The notes: a model not told the origin generated them from the sequence alone. Positions 1-9,330 are shown, numbered from the stretch's first letter. The stretch: 64,000 nucleotides of DNA from Aeromonas veronii bv. veronii (GCF_000820225.1 NZ_CDDK01000031.1:133032-197031); one strand, 5' to 3'. Program-made: numbers and translations.

Positions 1-78
1 TGTGGCATGGGATGAAAGCCACTCCCCTCTTTCCCCTCTCTGCACACCGCATTTTCAAGTAGCAATGTAAGGAGACAC

Positions 79-1200
79 ATGGCTGAACGCTATATCGGTC
101 TGATGTCGGGAACCAGCATGGACGGCATTGATGCCGTGCTGGTGATGATCGCCGGGGATGAACTGCGGGTCGAAGCGGCGCTTTGCCACCCTTGGCCGCA
201 AGAGACCGCCCGCACGCTGCATGCCCTCTGCACCCCGGGCGACAACGAAATCGACCGCATGGGGGTGGCCGATAATCTGGTGGCGCGAGAGTTTGCCGCC
301 GCCACCCACGCGCTGCTGACCAAGGCGAAGCTCGAGCCCAAAGATATTCGCGCCATCGGCAGTCACGGCCAAACCATCCGCCATCGCCCCCAGCTCGGGT
401 TTACCCTGCAGATCGGCAACGCCGCCCTGCTGGCCGCCCTGACCGGCATCGACGTTATCGCCGATTTTCGCACCATGGATATGGCCCTCGGCGGTCAGGG
501 GGCGCCGCTGGTGCCCGCCTTCCATCAGGCGCTGTTTGCCAAACCCGGCGCCCTGCGAGTGGTACTGAACCTCGGCGGCATCGCCAATATCTCGGTGCTG
601 CCGGGCAATCCGGGCGGGGTATATGGTTTTGATACCGGCCCGGCCAACACCCTGCTCGATGGCTGGTATCGCCGCCATCAGCCCCACGGCGGCAGCTATG
701 ACGCCGGTGGCAAATGGGCCGCCAGTGGCAAGCCCATCCCGGCCCTGCTGGAGAAACTGCTGGCTCACCCCTATTTCGCAGCCCCCGCCCCCAAGAGCAC
801 CGGACGGGAGATGTTTACCCTCGATTGGCTCGATGGCGAGCTGGCAGGCACTTCATACGCCCCCGTGGATGTGCAGCGCACCCTGCAGGCGCTCACCTGC
901 CACAGCATCGCCCGCCAACTACCCGCCCGGCCCGAATCAGTCGGTGCCAGCCAGCCGAAAGCCGAGCTGTTTGTCTGCGGCGGCGGCGCCCATAACGCCC
1001 CCTTGCTGAAGGAGCTGGCCAGCCTGCTGCCTGCATGGCGCATCGCCAGCACCGCCGAGCTGGGCCTTGCCCCCGACTGGGTGGAAGGCGCAGCCTTTGC
1101 CTGGCTGGCCATGTGCTTTGTTCACCGCAAGCCGGGCAACCTGCCCGCCGTCACCGGTGCCAGCCGTCCAGCTGTGCTGGGGGCGCTTTATCCCGCCTGA
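79..1200 (+). CDS. anmK: Anhydro-N-acetylmuramic acid kinase
   Basis: 373 residues, the usual length for AnmK, a cytoplasmic enzyme that opens and phosphorylates 1,6-anhydro-MurNAc to MurNAc-6-phosphate during peptidoglycan recycling. The N-terminal nucleotide-binding signature GLMSGTSMDGIDA lies at residues 7-19. Further ASKHA-fold elements are visible: GSHGQT near residue 94, LNLGGIANIS near 164 and GFDTGPANTLLDGW near 183. The start has a good Shine-Dalgarno, AAGGAG six bases before ATG. It converges on the next gene with a gap of only about 20 bases and no obvious terminator between. The assignment is confident. Confidence 0.96.
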   Translation: MAERYIGLMSGTSMDGIDAVLVMIAGDELRVEAALCHPWPQETARTLHALCTPGDNEIDRMGVADNLVAREFAAATHALLTKAKLEPKDIRAIGSHGQTIRHRPQLGFTLQIGNAALLAALTGIDVIADFRTMDMALGGQGAPLVPAFHQALFAKPGALRVVLNLGGIANISVLPGNPGGVYGFDTGPANTLLDGWYRRHQPHGGSYDAGGKWAASGKPIPALLEKLLAHPYFAAPAPKSTGREMFTLDWLDGELAGTSYAPVDVQRTLQALTCHSIARQLPARPESVGASQPKAELFVCGGGAHNAPLLKELASLLPAWRIASTAELGLAPDWVEGAAFAWLAMCFVHRKPGNLPAVTGASRPAVLGALYPA

Positions 1201-1222
1201 GTGATGACAAGGGGGCTGCAGA

Positions 1223-2095
1223 TCAGTGTGCCCCCTTGAACAGACGCACAACCTGTTGCCGGATCGGTGCAAACAAAGGGGGCTTTGGCGGCTCCAGATT
1301 GATATGGCGCCGCCCGGCACGGGTTTCACAGCGAAGCAGATTCTGGATGTAGTGGTGGTGGGATCGATGGATCAGCAGTGAGGCCTGATACGCCCACTGT
1401 CTGGGCACGCCCCACAGGGTGCTGGCAATCGCCCCGACGATGCAGAAGAAAGCGGGCTCCTGAATTCCCATCCGGCTGGCATTCTCCAGCGCCTCCTTGA
1501 GCGAGTTGGAGTGGGCAATACAGGTCATGATATTGACCATGAAGGCGTCGTAATCATCCTCCCCACCTTTGCCAACACGCGCCGTCAGGGTCGCCGCGGG
1601 CTGATAACCAAACTGATGGCCGATATTTTCCAACACCGTATTCCGCTGGCGGATCACCTTGCCATAAAACATCAGCATCACCATGCAGTCGATCGCCTTG
1701 CACAGCGCCTCGTAGTGGGGATGGCTCTTCTTGGGACGCGGCGCCGTGGCGAGGGCCAGCTCTTCAGAGATAGCCAGCAGGCCCACAGGTACGGCGGTGC
1801 TGACAAACGAGAGATCAATCGATAGCTCCAGCCCCTCCTCCCCTTCCATGCGGGCCACAATCACATGTTCGCCAAACAGCCGACGCTGGCGCTCGATAAA
1901 GGCGCCAAAGACCAGATCACGAAACTGCTTTTGCGGATAAGGGGTATCGAGCAGGCTCTCGATGGTCATGATGGCGGCGGATACCCGACCGCGCAGTCGG
2001 TAATCGGCAGGAATGGGAAAGCTCTTTCCCAGGCGAGGAGGTAACCGCTGCCCAGATGTTTGACAATACATATCGCCCAGAACGAAACCCAGCAT
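1223..2095 (-). CDS. Degenerate ADP-ribosylglycohydrolase-fold protein
   Basis: 290 residues from an ATG preceded by GGAGG at 5 bases; an upstream in-frame ATG at 2146 lacks a comparable site. The layout follows the DraG/ARH family. The N-terminus MLGFVLGD resembles the family GD motif, VPVGLLAIS near 102 resembles the usual PLGLL stretch, SHPHYEALCKAI near 124 matches the middle helix, and VGAIASTLWGVPRQW near 220 matches the C-terminal GAIAGALYG-IP-EW motif. However, the metal-binding TDDT region reads RLRGRV (33-38), and the C-terminal GGDTDT region reads MGIQEP (209-214). If aligned correctly, the two-magnesium site is gone, so hydrolase activity is doubtful. The true substrate or role is unknown. 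It faces anmK convergently. Confidence 0.72.
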   Translation of the reverse strand: MLGFVLGDMYCQTSGQRLPPRLGKSFPIPADYRLRGRVSAAIMTIESLLDTPYPQKQFRDLVFGAFIERQRRLFGEHVIVARMEGEEGLELSIDLSFVSTAVPVGLLAISEELALATAPRPKKSHPHYEALCKAIDCMVMLMFYGKVIRQRNTVLENIGHQFGYQPAATLTARVGKGGEDDYDAFMVNIMTCIAHSNSLKEALENASRMGIQEPAFFCIVGAIASTLWGVPRQWAYQASLLIHRSHHHYIQNLLRCETRAGRRHINLEPPKPPLFAPIRQQVVRLFKGAH

Positions 2096-3267
2096 AAATC
2101 CTCCACAGTCAGGTAATGATGATCGCGATGCGATCTCGCTTGCCAATCCTGGGCAATGGCCTGCCGGTGCATCGATGCTCTCCGTCAGGACTCCTTGATC
2201 ACCTTATTAATCATACGATTAATAGCGAGTGAAAAAAGCGACCTGACTCGCAATCACGCCACCAATTAACAGTTTCATCAAGAAACAATAGGAAGCGGTC
2301 GATAAATCCATTTTTTGACGAATTTCCCTTTAAAAACAGTGCATTGAAATTTATGCCTGCGAAATCACCTGAACTGTTTCAGAGCCCTGAAAACCATCCC
2401 AATCATCACACCCAGCCACAGATAAGAGGGAGATCAGACAAAGCCGCAAAAAGTGGAAAAAGCGATGACGCGGGGCAACCCCACCCATCAGGGGATACAA
2501 CCGGCGTGAAGAGACGCGGATTGCCACCACCTCCCCTTCCTCATCCAGCGCCACCTCTCATCCAGCACCACAGCTCCCGCACGCCGTCACGCCAACGCCA
2601 ACGCCACGCTCCCCACTCCTGTGCTGCAGAGGCAGATCCGCCGTGCAAATTCATGGCATAGAATTTTATGGCGTTAATAACAGATCCCGGCTGCCAGCAA
2701 GGCGTCACCGAGTATGCCGGAACAATCATTAACAGAGAGGAATGCAAAAGCCGTGAATTATATTCCAGAGGTATCTTTAATAAGGTGGATATGCATATTC
2801 ACGGGAATTTTCATAGCCCCTTAAAAGAGCTGAAAACAGATATCCATGCACCATAATATGCATTATTTGCACATCGGCGCATAATATTAACCCTTTATTC
2901 ACATGCCAATATCCCGAAGAGGGAAAGAGCAAACCCAGTCAGGGCAAGGCTGTCCGCCGGTTCGGCACCATTTGCGCACGAATTGGCTGCAATTTCGGGT
3001 GAATTGAATAGCAATATGATTAAATTTGCACCCATTGAGCCATCTCATAGAAATGCAATCAGCGGTTTGCAACCCCTGATAGCCACTCATAGAATCGCAG
3101 CGTCTGAAATATCTACCCTGTCCTCTTCTCCCTTATTCCTCTCAGTAATTGAGTGGATCACAAATAATAACCGGGGATGCCGCCGCTGGCGCAGTGGCCG
3201 TGGCGTACAACAAGATGGGGTAAACCTGTACCTGAATGAACAACAAATATTAAAAAGAGGCATATCT
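2096..3267. other. 1.2 kb stretch without a convincing gene
   Basis: Short open frames occur on both strands (for example 2668-2856 plus and 2351-2554 minus), but none has a recognisable product or a clear ribosome binding site. The octamer ATATGCAT occurs at 2789-2796, inside the 10-base palindrome ATATGCATAT (2789-2798), and again at 2856-2863. The right part is AT-rich and presumably holds the promoter of the triple RidA gene. The stretch could be the remains of decayed genes. Confidence 0.5.
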
Positions 3268-4533
3268 ATGAGTGGCACCATCATCAAGTCGGCAAGAAAT
3301 ACCCCCCATGCCCCCCAGGATCTGGGCCCCAGCACCCAAACGGTGGCGTTTTCTCATTACAACAATATCTCCGCCCAACTGCCGGTCGATCCCGCCACCG
3401 GCAAGATGGTGAGTGGCGATGTCACTGCGCAGGCCAGACAGTGCCTGAGCAACCTCAAGGCGATCATCGAGAGCATCGGCCATGTGATGGACGATACGGT
3501 GAAAGCGACCATCTTCCTGAAAGAGATGGCGGATCTGGAAGCGGTCAACGCCGTCTATCGCGAATTCTTCCCGGGCTATCTGCCGACCCGCACCACCCTC
3601 GCCGTCGCCGCGCTGCCGCTGGGCGCGCTGGTGCAGATCGATGCCATCATCTCCAACGGCGAAGGTACCTTCCCGCAAGCTCCTTGCCCGCTGGTTAAAC
3701 TGGCCCGCAATAGCGACAAGGCGCCGCACAATCCGCTCTCCACCCATACCGTGGCCTTCTCCCACTACAACAATATCGGCGCCCAGCTGCCGGTCGATGC
3801 CGCCTCGGGCCAACTGGTTGCCGGTGGCATCAAGGAGCAGGCGGGCCAGTGCCTGCGCAATATCAAGGCGGTGCTGGAGAGCATCGACGTGCCGTTTGAC
3901 GATATCGTCAAGGTGACCGTCTATCTGACCGATCTGGCCGATCTGGAGGCCGTCAACGAGGTCTACACCACCTTCTTCCCCGACTCCGCCATTGCCCGCG
4001 CCGTGGCCTATCTGCCTGCCCGCTCTGTGGTCAGCGCCGCTGCCCTGCCCATGGGGTCACGGGTGCAGATGGATGCGGTCATCTCCCACGGTGACGGCAC
4101 CCCGCCGCAACTGGTGGAAGACCGTCACAATCTGGTGATCCGTGCCCGCAATACCGACAAGGCACCGCGCAGCCCGCTCCATTGCCAGACCGTCGCCTTC
4201 TCCCACTACAACCATCTCTCTGCCCAACTGCCGATAGACCCCGCCACCGGCAAGATCCTGGCTGGCTGCATCAAGGAGCAGACCGCCCAGTGCCTGAGCA
4301 ATATCAAGGCGATTGTGGAGAGCATCGGCCATGTGATGGACGATATCGTCAAGGTCAATATCCAGCTCGGCAATATCGCGGATCTGGATGCGGTCAACAC
4401 CATCTACACCAAATACTTCCCGGGCTATCTGCCGGCCCGCACCGTGATCGCGGTGCGCGAGCTGCCCGCCGGCGCACGCATCCAGATGGATGCAGTGATG
4501 TCCAACGCGGAAAGTACCCCGCCGCAGGTGTAA
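3268..4533 (+). CDS. Protein of three tandem RidA (YjgF/YER057c/UK114) domains
   Basis: 421 residues from an ATG with AGAGG eight bases upstream; the frame is open further upstream but that part has no family similarity. Three RidA-type domains follow one another at about 1-133, 143-276 and 289-415. Each has the TVAFSHYN strand, an AQLP turn and an FFP/YFPGYLPxR region. RidA normally is a 128-residue trimer that hydrolyses reactive enamine/imine intermediates, with Arg105 binding the substrate carboxylate. That arginine is present three times (R108, R252, R391), but the position of E. coli Glu120 is Gln in every copy (Q123, Q267, Q406). Domain 2 has a short insertion before its arginine. A single chain could fold as an intramolecular trimer. 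The function is unproven; the domain call is confident. Confidence 0.88.
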   Translation: MSGTIIKSARNTPHAPQDLGPSTQTVAFSHYNNISAQLPVDPATGKMVSGDVTAQARQCLSNLKAIIESIGHVMDDTVKATIFLKEMADLEAVNAVYREFFPGYLPTRTTLAVAALPLGALVQIDAIISNGEGTFPQAPCPLVKLARNSDKAPHNPLSTHTVAFSHYNNIGAQLPVDAASGQLVAGGIKEQAGQCLRNIKAVLESIDVPFDDIVKVTVYLTDLADLEAVNEVYTTFFPDSAIARAVAYLPARSVVSAAALPMGSRVQMDAVISHGDGTPPQLVEDRHNLVIRARNTDKAPRSPLHCQTVAFSHYNHLSAQLPIDPATGKILAGCIKEQTAQCLSNIKAIVESIGHVMDDIVKVNIQLGNIADLDAVNTIYTKYFPGYLPARTVIAVRELPAGARIQMDAVMSNAESTPPQV

Positions 4534-4552
4534 GGGTTGCGATAAATAAAAT

Positions 4553-4581
4553 GAGACCGGCTATATGCCGGTCTCTTTTTT
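4553..4581 (+). terminator. Rho-independent terminator of the triple RidA gene
   Basis: GAGACCGGC and GCCGGTCTC form a perfect 9-bp stem with a five-base loop, followed directly by six T. Confidence 0.9.
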
Positions 4582-4633
4582 GGTAACAGGGAGGGATATT
4601 ATTTTTATGGCATCGTCTTAAAGAACTCGAACG

Positions 4634-4663
4634 TCCGATTACGCTTCTCTAATCGAACCTACA
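4634..4663. repeat. 30-bp dispersed repeat, copy A
   Basis: This 30-base segment matches 26 of 30 bases at 11593-11622. The core is an imperfect inverted repeat, CGATTA then TAATCG. It lies between the RidA terminator and the AT-rich islet. Confidence 0.6.
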
Positions 4664-4672
4664 GGCTAATTA

Positions 4673-5128
4673 TTAACCATCTCCAAAGGCTAGTAGTGAA
4701 CCGCCACCACTAAAAGTATTACTCGATAGATTTATCCCACCAGCGGTAAGCGAAGATTTTTTTCCATAGATGTTGAACCCTATCGGACGAAGATCTAACT
4801 GGTCAATCACTGCTGTGCTGGCATTAACTTGTTTAATATTAACTACATGTACACCACCAATAGAAATAGATAGACCATCCTTGTTACTGATAATTCCAAC
4901 CGCTGAATTTGATGCAACTGATGCCGTAACAAGTGGAATATACTGTTTACCACTTTTGTCAGTAGGAGCTTGCAACCATACTTTAGGACCTTCATTGCTA
5001 CTTCCGACTAATAGTGGTAACACCTCACCAATAACAACCAGATGTCCGCCACCCAGAAGAATATTGCTACATACCGTTAGTTTCTGATACGGTTTATAGG
5101 TTTTAGGCAATGTAGTACGAGTAATCAT
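4673..5128 (-). CDS. Hypothetical beta-rich protein, second gene of AT-rich islet
   Basis: 151 residues, not recognised. The protein is rich in Gly, Ser, Val and Ile, with alternating hydrophobic patterns suggesting beta strands. It has no signal peptide or convincing membrane helix, and the C-terminus is Gly/Ser-rich. A ribosome site GGAG lies 8 bases before the ATG. The start overlaps the stop of the upstream gene as ATGA, so the two are translationally coupled and probably act together. Base composition is clearly more AT-rich than the flanking core genes, which suggests horizontal acquisition. No function can be assigned. Confidence 0.65.
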   Translation of the reverse strand: MITRTTLPKTYKPYQKLTVCSNILLGGGHLVVIGEVLPLLVGSSNEGPKVWLQAPTDKSGKQYIPLVTASVASNSAVGIISNKDGLSISIGGVHVVNIKQVNASTAVIDQLDLRPIGFNIYGKKSSLTAGGINLSSNTFSGGGSLLAFGDG

Positions 5129-5535
5129 TTCTGCTCTCCCACAATATGTGAGGATGGTTTCGCATCATCAAAATGCTTCGATATTTTATTCATAAGCTTC
5201 TTCTTATCATTAGGACAGAAAAAACCTACTGCATATAAAATTATAGATATAGTGATACCAACAAGAATTGTATTTATTTCACCAGATGTGAGCTCTGATG
5301 CCCCCCCATTAAATATGGGAGCTATTTTAGGGCCTAGGCTCACAATATAACCAATTACACCGGAAAATATTATTATTGCAATCGCGGCAGTAACTGGTGG
5401 GCTACCTTTTAAACGGAGAAAATCTGCTTCGGTTAGCAGATATGCTTGTTGCATAGTTGTCACCGTTCGACCATTAAGAAGATCGGTGACAACAATTGTT
5501 TGTTGAATCTGCTTACCTTTGTACTCATCCACCAT
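5125..5535 (-). CDS. Hypothetical two-helix membrane protein, first gene of AT-rich islet
   Basis: 136 residues, not recognised. After a soluble N-terminal part of about 45 residues come two hydrophobic segments, around 48-67 (VTAAIAIIIFSGVIGYIV) and 88-107 (ILVGITISIILYAVGFF). A Lys-rich cytoplasmic-looking tail follows. The ATG has GAG seven bases upstream. It is co-transcribed with the 151-residue gene through an ATGA overlap. Codon use and composition are AT-rich compared with tkt and the RidA gene on either side. A small two-TM protein coupled to a beta-rich partner is compatible with a membrane effector plus partner, but that is only inference. Confidence 0.65.
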   Translation of the reverse strand: MVDEYKGKQIQQTIVVTDLLNGRTVTTMQQAYLLTEADFLRLKGSPPVTAAIAIIIFSGVIGYIVSLGPKIAPIFNGGASELTSGEINTILVGITISIILYAVGFFCPNDKKKLMNKISKHFDDAKPSSHIVGEQK

Positions 5536-5742
5536 GATTTTCTCACAAAACAGTGATGCCTAATATTCACATTACATGCATATTGGATTACTACTTGGCA
5601 CACACAATATTTTATAAATTAATGACAAGCAAGTTAGATTCCACATAAAATCGTCTTATGTTGCTGATTCATTCTACAATAAAAAACTAATAGATATTAA
5701 AAACTTACCTACAACCTCGCAAGCCACCAACTATATCTCTAC

Positions 5743-5778
5743 AAAAAAACGCCCCCCATCTTGCGATGGAGGGCGTTT
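5743..5778 (-). terminator. Terminator of tkt
   Basis: Complementary arms around AACGCCCCCCATC and GATGGAGGGCGTT pair. Read on the minus strand, the hairpin is followed by a run of seven T. It also has four T on the other side and may serve both directions. Confidence 0.85.
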
Positions 5779-5821
5779 TATCGTTCTGGCTATTGAGTCA
5801 GATTGACCCAAATTTTAGCAA

Positions 5822-7813
5822 TTACAGGGATTCAGCGGTTGCAACCACGTTTTCCACGGTAAAGCCGAATTCCTTGAACAGCAGCTCGGCCGGTGCGGAC
5901 TCACCGAAGGTGGTCATACCGATGATCTTGCCGCCAAAACCGACGTACTTGTACCAGTAGTCAGCGATGCCGGCTTCGATGGCCACACGCTTGGTGACGG
6001 AAGATGGCAGGACAGACTCTTTGTACTCGGCAGATTGAGCGTCGAACACGTCGGTAGACGGCAGAGAGACCACGCGCACGGCACGGCCCTTGGCAGTCAG
6101 CTGCTCATAGGCGGCAACGGCCAGTTCCACTTCGGAACCGGTGGCGATCAGGATCAGCTCCGGAGTACCGGCGCAATCCTTCAGCACGTAGCCACCCTTG
6201 GCGGTATCGGCCAGTTGCTGGGCAGTACGATCCATCTGGGCCAGGTTCTGACGAGAGAAGATCAGAGAGGTCGGGCCGTCGGTGCGCTCGATGGCGTGTT
6301 TCCAGGCGATGGCAGATTCAACCTGGTCACACGGACGCCAGGTGCTCATGTTCGGAGTCAGACGCAGGGAGGCGATCTGCTCAACCGGCTGGTGAGTCGG
6401 GCCATCTTCACCCAGACCGATGGAGTCGTGGGTGTAAACGAAGATGGCGCGCTGCTTCATCAGGGCGGCCATGCGCAAGGCGTTGCGAGCATACTCCATA
6501 AACATCAGGAAAGTGGCGCCGTAGGGGATGAAACCACCGTGCAGGGCGATACCGTTCATGATGGCGGACATGCCGAACTCACGTACACCGTAGTGGATGT
6601 AGTTGCCGGAGGCATCGTCGTTGGTCAGGGACTTGGAGCCGGACCACATGGTCAGGTTGGACGGAGCCAGGTCAGCAGAGCCGCCCATGGACTCCGGCAG
6701 CAGCTTGCCGAACGCTTCCAGAGAGTTCTGGGACGCTTTACGGGTTGCGATCTTGGCCGGGTTGGCTTGCAGGGTTTCGATGATCTTGGCGGATTCAGCA
6801 GCCCAGTTGGCCGGCAGTTCGCCAGCGGTACGGCGCTTGAATTCGGCAGCCAGCGTCGGGTGAGCGGCTTCATAGGCGGCGAACTTGGCAGCCCAGTCGG
6901 CTTCCAGTGCAGCGCCCTTCTCCTGAGCGTTCCACTCGGCAGCGATATCGGCCGGGATAACAAACGGAGCGTGGTCCCACTTCAGGAACGCGCGAGCAGC
7001 GGCGATCTCGTCGTTGCCCAGCGGTGAGCCGTGGCAGTCGTGAGAACCGGATTTGTTCGGAGAACCGTAACCGATGATGGTGCGGCAGCAGATCAGGGTC
7101 GGCTTGCCGGTCTCGGCCTTGGCGGCTTCGATGGCGGCATTGATGGCTTCCGGGCTGTGACCGTCAACAGCCGGGATTACGTGCCAGCCGTAGGCTTCGA
7201 AGCGCTTGACGGTGTCATCGGTGAACCAGCCTTCTACGTGACCGTCGATGGAGATACCGTTGTCATCCCAGAACGCGATCAGTTTGCCCAGTTGCAGGGT
7301 ACCTGCCAGGGAACACGCTTCGTGGGAGATACCTTCCATCAGGCAGCCGTCGCCCATAAAGGCGTAGGTGTAGTGGTCAACGATGTCGTGGCCCGGCTGG
7401 TTGAACTGCTCAGCCATGGCTTTCTCGGCGATCGCCATACCAACGGCGTTGGTGATGCCCTGACCCAGCGGGCCAGTGGTGGTTTCAACGCCCGGTGCAT
7501 AGCCGTACTCCGGGTGACCCGGGGTGCGAGAGTGCAGTTGGCGGAAGTTTTTCAGATCGTCGATGGAGAGGTCATAACCGGAGAGGTGCAGCAGGGAGTA
7601 CAGCAGCATGGAGCCGTGGCCGTTGGAGAGAATGAAACGGTCGCGGTCGGCCCACTTGGGGTTGTTCGGGTTATGTCTGAGGTGGCTACGCCACAGCACT
7701 TCGGCGATATCCGCCATTCCCATGGGGGCGCCCGGGTGACCGGAGTTGGCTTTTTGAACGGCATCCATACTCAATGCACGAATGGCATTGGCAAGCTCTT
7801 TACGAGAAGGCAT
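5822..7813 (-). CDS. tkt: Transketolase
   Basis: 663 residues, the same length as E. coli TktA. It transfers two-carbon ketol units between sugar phosphates in the non-oxidative pentose phosphate pathway, using thiamine diphosphate and a divalent metal. Visible motifs are [11 protein letters not shown] near residue 24, the TPP/metal motif GDGCLMEG near 155, [14 protein letters not shown] in the pyrimidine-binding domain, and a C-terminal transketolase domain. The chosen ATG has AGGAG seven bases upstream and gives the family N-terminus [18 protein letters not shown]; an upstream in-frame start at 7891 is rejected. It diverges from metK. Transaldolase, its pathway partner, is encoded about 17 kb away. 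Confidence 0.97.
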   Translation of the reverse strand: MPSRKELANAIRALSMDAVQKANSGHPGAPMGMADIAEVLWRSHLRHNPNNPKWADRDRFILSNGHGSMLLYSLLHLSGYDLSIDDLKNFRQLHSRTPGHPEYGYAPGVETTTGPLGQGITNAVGMAIAEKAMAEQFNQPGHDIVDHYTYAFMGDGCLMEGISHEACSLAGTLQLGKLIAFWDDNGISIDGHVEGWFTDDTVKRFEAYGWHVIPAVDGHSPEAINAAIEAAKAETGKPTLICCRTIIGYGSPNKSGSHDCHGSPLGNDEIAAARAFLKWDHAPFVIPADIAAEWNAQEKGAALEADWAAKFAAYEAAHPTLAAEFKRRTAGELPANWAAESAKIIETLQANPAKIATRKASQNSLEAFGKLLPESMGGSADLAPSNLTMWSGSKSLTNDDASGNYIHYGVREFGMSAIMNGIALHGGFIPYGATFLMFMEYARNALRMAALMKQRAIFVYTHDSIGLGEDGPTHQPVEQIASLRLTPNMSTWRPCDQVESAIAWKHAIERTDGPTSLIFSRQNLAQMDRTAQQLADTAKGGYVLKDCAGTPELILIATGSEVELAVAAYEQLTAKGRAVRVVSLPSTDVFDAQSAEYKESVLPSSVTKRVAIEAGIADYWYKYVGFGGKIIGMTTFGESAPAELLFKEFGFTVENVVATAESL

Positions 7814-8162
7814 CTGAATCTCCTGCGATTGCTTCATTTGATGGCCAAGATTAAGGCGCGTTATTGTCCCAGCAGGGCGCGCGGCGTGCAAATATTATCT
7901 GGACGAATAAAGCCGCTTTGGGAGGACAATCGCTTTTCTTGCCCTCTATTGACCAAAGCAACCAGAGAAAAACGTTTGATTTCCATCCCTTTCGGGATAG
8001 GAGAGCACCGCTTGTGACCCATTAGACACTGCGCGACAAAATAGTGCTGGCAATCACGGGGGGCGCTAATTAAAATAGACGTCCAGATGTAGATACCTCT
8101 ACACCATCCCATTCATCCGGTTATTGCCGTGGCGATAACCCAGACAAGCTGAGACTCTTATC
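7814..8162. promoter_or_regulatory. Divergent tkt/metK promoter region
   Basis: This 349-base gap separates the starts of tkt and metK and should hold both promoters. Apart from the MetJ boxes close to metK, no site could be assigned with confidence. No small gene was recognised. Confidence 0.6.
8077..8100 (+). promoter_or_regulatory. Tandem MetJ boxes upstream of metK
   Basis: Three consecutive octamers, AGACGTCC, AGATGTAG and ATACCTCT, match the MetJ consensus AGACGTCT at 7, 5 and 5 positions in the contiguous 8-bp phasing typical of MetJ operators. They lie 62 bases before the metK ATG, which is the expected place for repression by MetJ with S-adenosylmethionine. Confidence 0.75.
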
Positions 8163-9314
8163 ATGGCAAAGCTGTTTACTTCCGAGTCGGTCTCCGAAGG
8201 CCATCCCGACAAGATTGCGGACCAGATCTCCGATGCGGTACTGGACGCCATCCTCAAGCAAGATACCAAGGCACGCGTTGCCTGTGAGACCCTGGTCAAG
8301 ACCGGTATGGTCATGGTGGCCGGCGAAGTAACCACCTCTGCCTGGGTTGATATCGAAGAGATCGTGCGTGATACCGTACGTGAAATCGGCTACACCCACT
8401 CCGACATGGGCTTCGACGCTGACTCCTGCGCCGTGCTGAACGCCATCGGCAAGCAGTCCCCGGACATCAACCAGGGTGTTGACCGCAGCGATCCGCTGGA
8501 GCAGGGCGCTGGCGACCAGGGCCTGATGTTCGGCTACGCCACCAACGAAACCGACGTGCTGATGCCGGCCCCCATCACCTACTCTCACCTGCTGGTGAAG
8601 CGTCAGGCTGAAGTGCGCAAGAACGGCACCCTGCCGTGGCTGCGTCCGGATGCCAAGAGCCAGCTGACCTTCGCCTACGACGACGCAGGCAAGATCATCG
8701 GTGTGGATGCCGTTGTACTGTCTACCCAGCACGCCGAATCCATCAGCCACAAAGATCTGGTTGAAGCGGTTCGCGAAGAGATCATCAAGCCGGTGCTGCC
8801 GGCCGAGTGGGTCAACAAAGACACCAAATACTTCATCAACCCGACCGGCCGTTTCGTTATCGGCGGCCCGATGGGTGACTGCGGTCTGACCGGTCGCAAG
8901 ATCATCGTCGATACCTACGGCGGCATGGCTCGTCACGGTGGTGGCGCCTTCTCCGGCAAGGATCCGTCCAAGGTTGACCGCTCCGCTGCTTACGCCGCCC
9001 GCTACGTTGCCAAAAACATCGTTGCCGCCGGTCTGGCCGATCGCTGTGAAATCCAGATCTCCTACGCCATCGGTGTGGCCGAGCCGACCTCCATCAGCGT
9101 AGAAACCTTCGGTACTGCCAAGGTCGCCGAGGAGCTGCTGGTCAAGCTGGTGCGCGAGCACTTCGAACTGCGCCCGTATGGTCTGATCGAAATGCTGGAT
9201 CTGAAGCGTCCGATCTACCAGGCTACCGCTGCCTACGGTCACTTCGGTCGTAACGAGTTCCCGTGGGAGCAGACCGACAAGGCCGAACTGCTGCGTTCTG
9301 CCGCTGGCCTGTAA
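8163..9314 (+). CDS. metK: S-adenosylmethionine synthase
   Basis: 383 residues against 384 in E. coli. It makes S-adenosylmethionine from methionine and ATP, releasing phosphate and diphosphate, and works as a tetramer in the cytosol. The N-terminal [15 protein letters not shown] includes the catalytic His and metal-binding Asp. [12 protein letters not shown] lies near residue 116, and the phosphate-binding [16 protein letters not shown] near 257. All three repeats of the fold are complete. MetJ boxes upstream indicate methionine/SAM feedback. It is followed by a strong terminator. Confidence 0.98.
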   Translation: MAKLFTSESVSEGHPDKIADQISDAVLDAILKQDTKARVACETLVKTGMVMVAGEVTTSAWVDIEEIVRDTVREIGYTHSDMGFDADSCAVLNAIGKQSPDINQGVDRSDPLEQGAGDQGLMFGYATNETDVLMPAPITYSHLLVKRQAEVRKNGTLPWLRPDAKSQLTFAYDDAGKIIGVDAVVLSTQHAESISHKDLVEAVREEIIKPVLPAEWVNKDTKYFINPTGRFVIGGPMGDCGLTGRKIIVDTYGGMARHGGGAFSGKDPSKVDRSAAYAARYVAKNIVAAGLADRCEIQISYAIGVAEPTSISVETFGTAKVAEELLVKLVREHFELRPYGLIEMLDLKRPIYQATAAYGHFGRNEFPWEQTDKAELLRSAAGL

Positions 9315-9330
9315 GGCTCGCTGTTGTGAT

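Noticed and set aside
2344-2856. Small frames of 62-105 codons in the gap before the RidA gene
   Set aside because: No good ribosome sites or recognisable products, and they overlap each other on both strands; reported only as an unexplained stretch.
2983-3267. N-terminal extension of the triple RidA protein by 95 codons
   Set aside because: The extension lacks RidA similarity, has no good ribosome site, and the internal ATG at 3268 has a proper one and gives a typical RidA start.
8121-9242. A 373-codon minus-strand frame opposite metK
   Set aside because: Entirely antisense to metK, no family resemblance; composition artefact.
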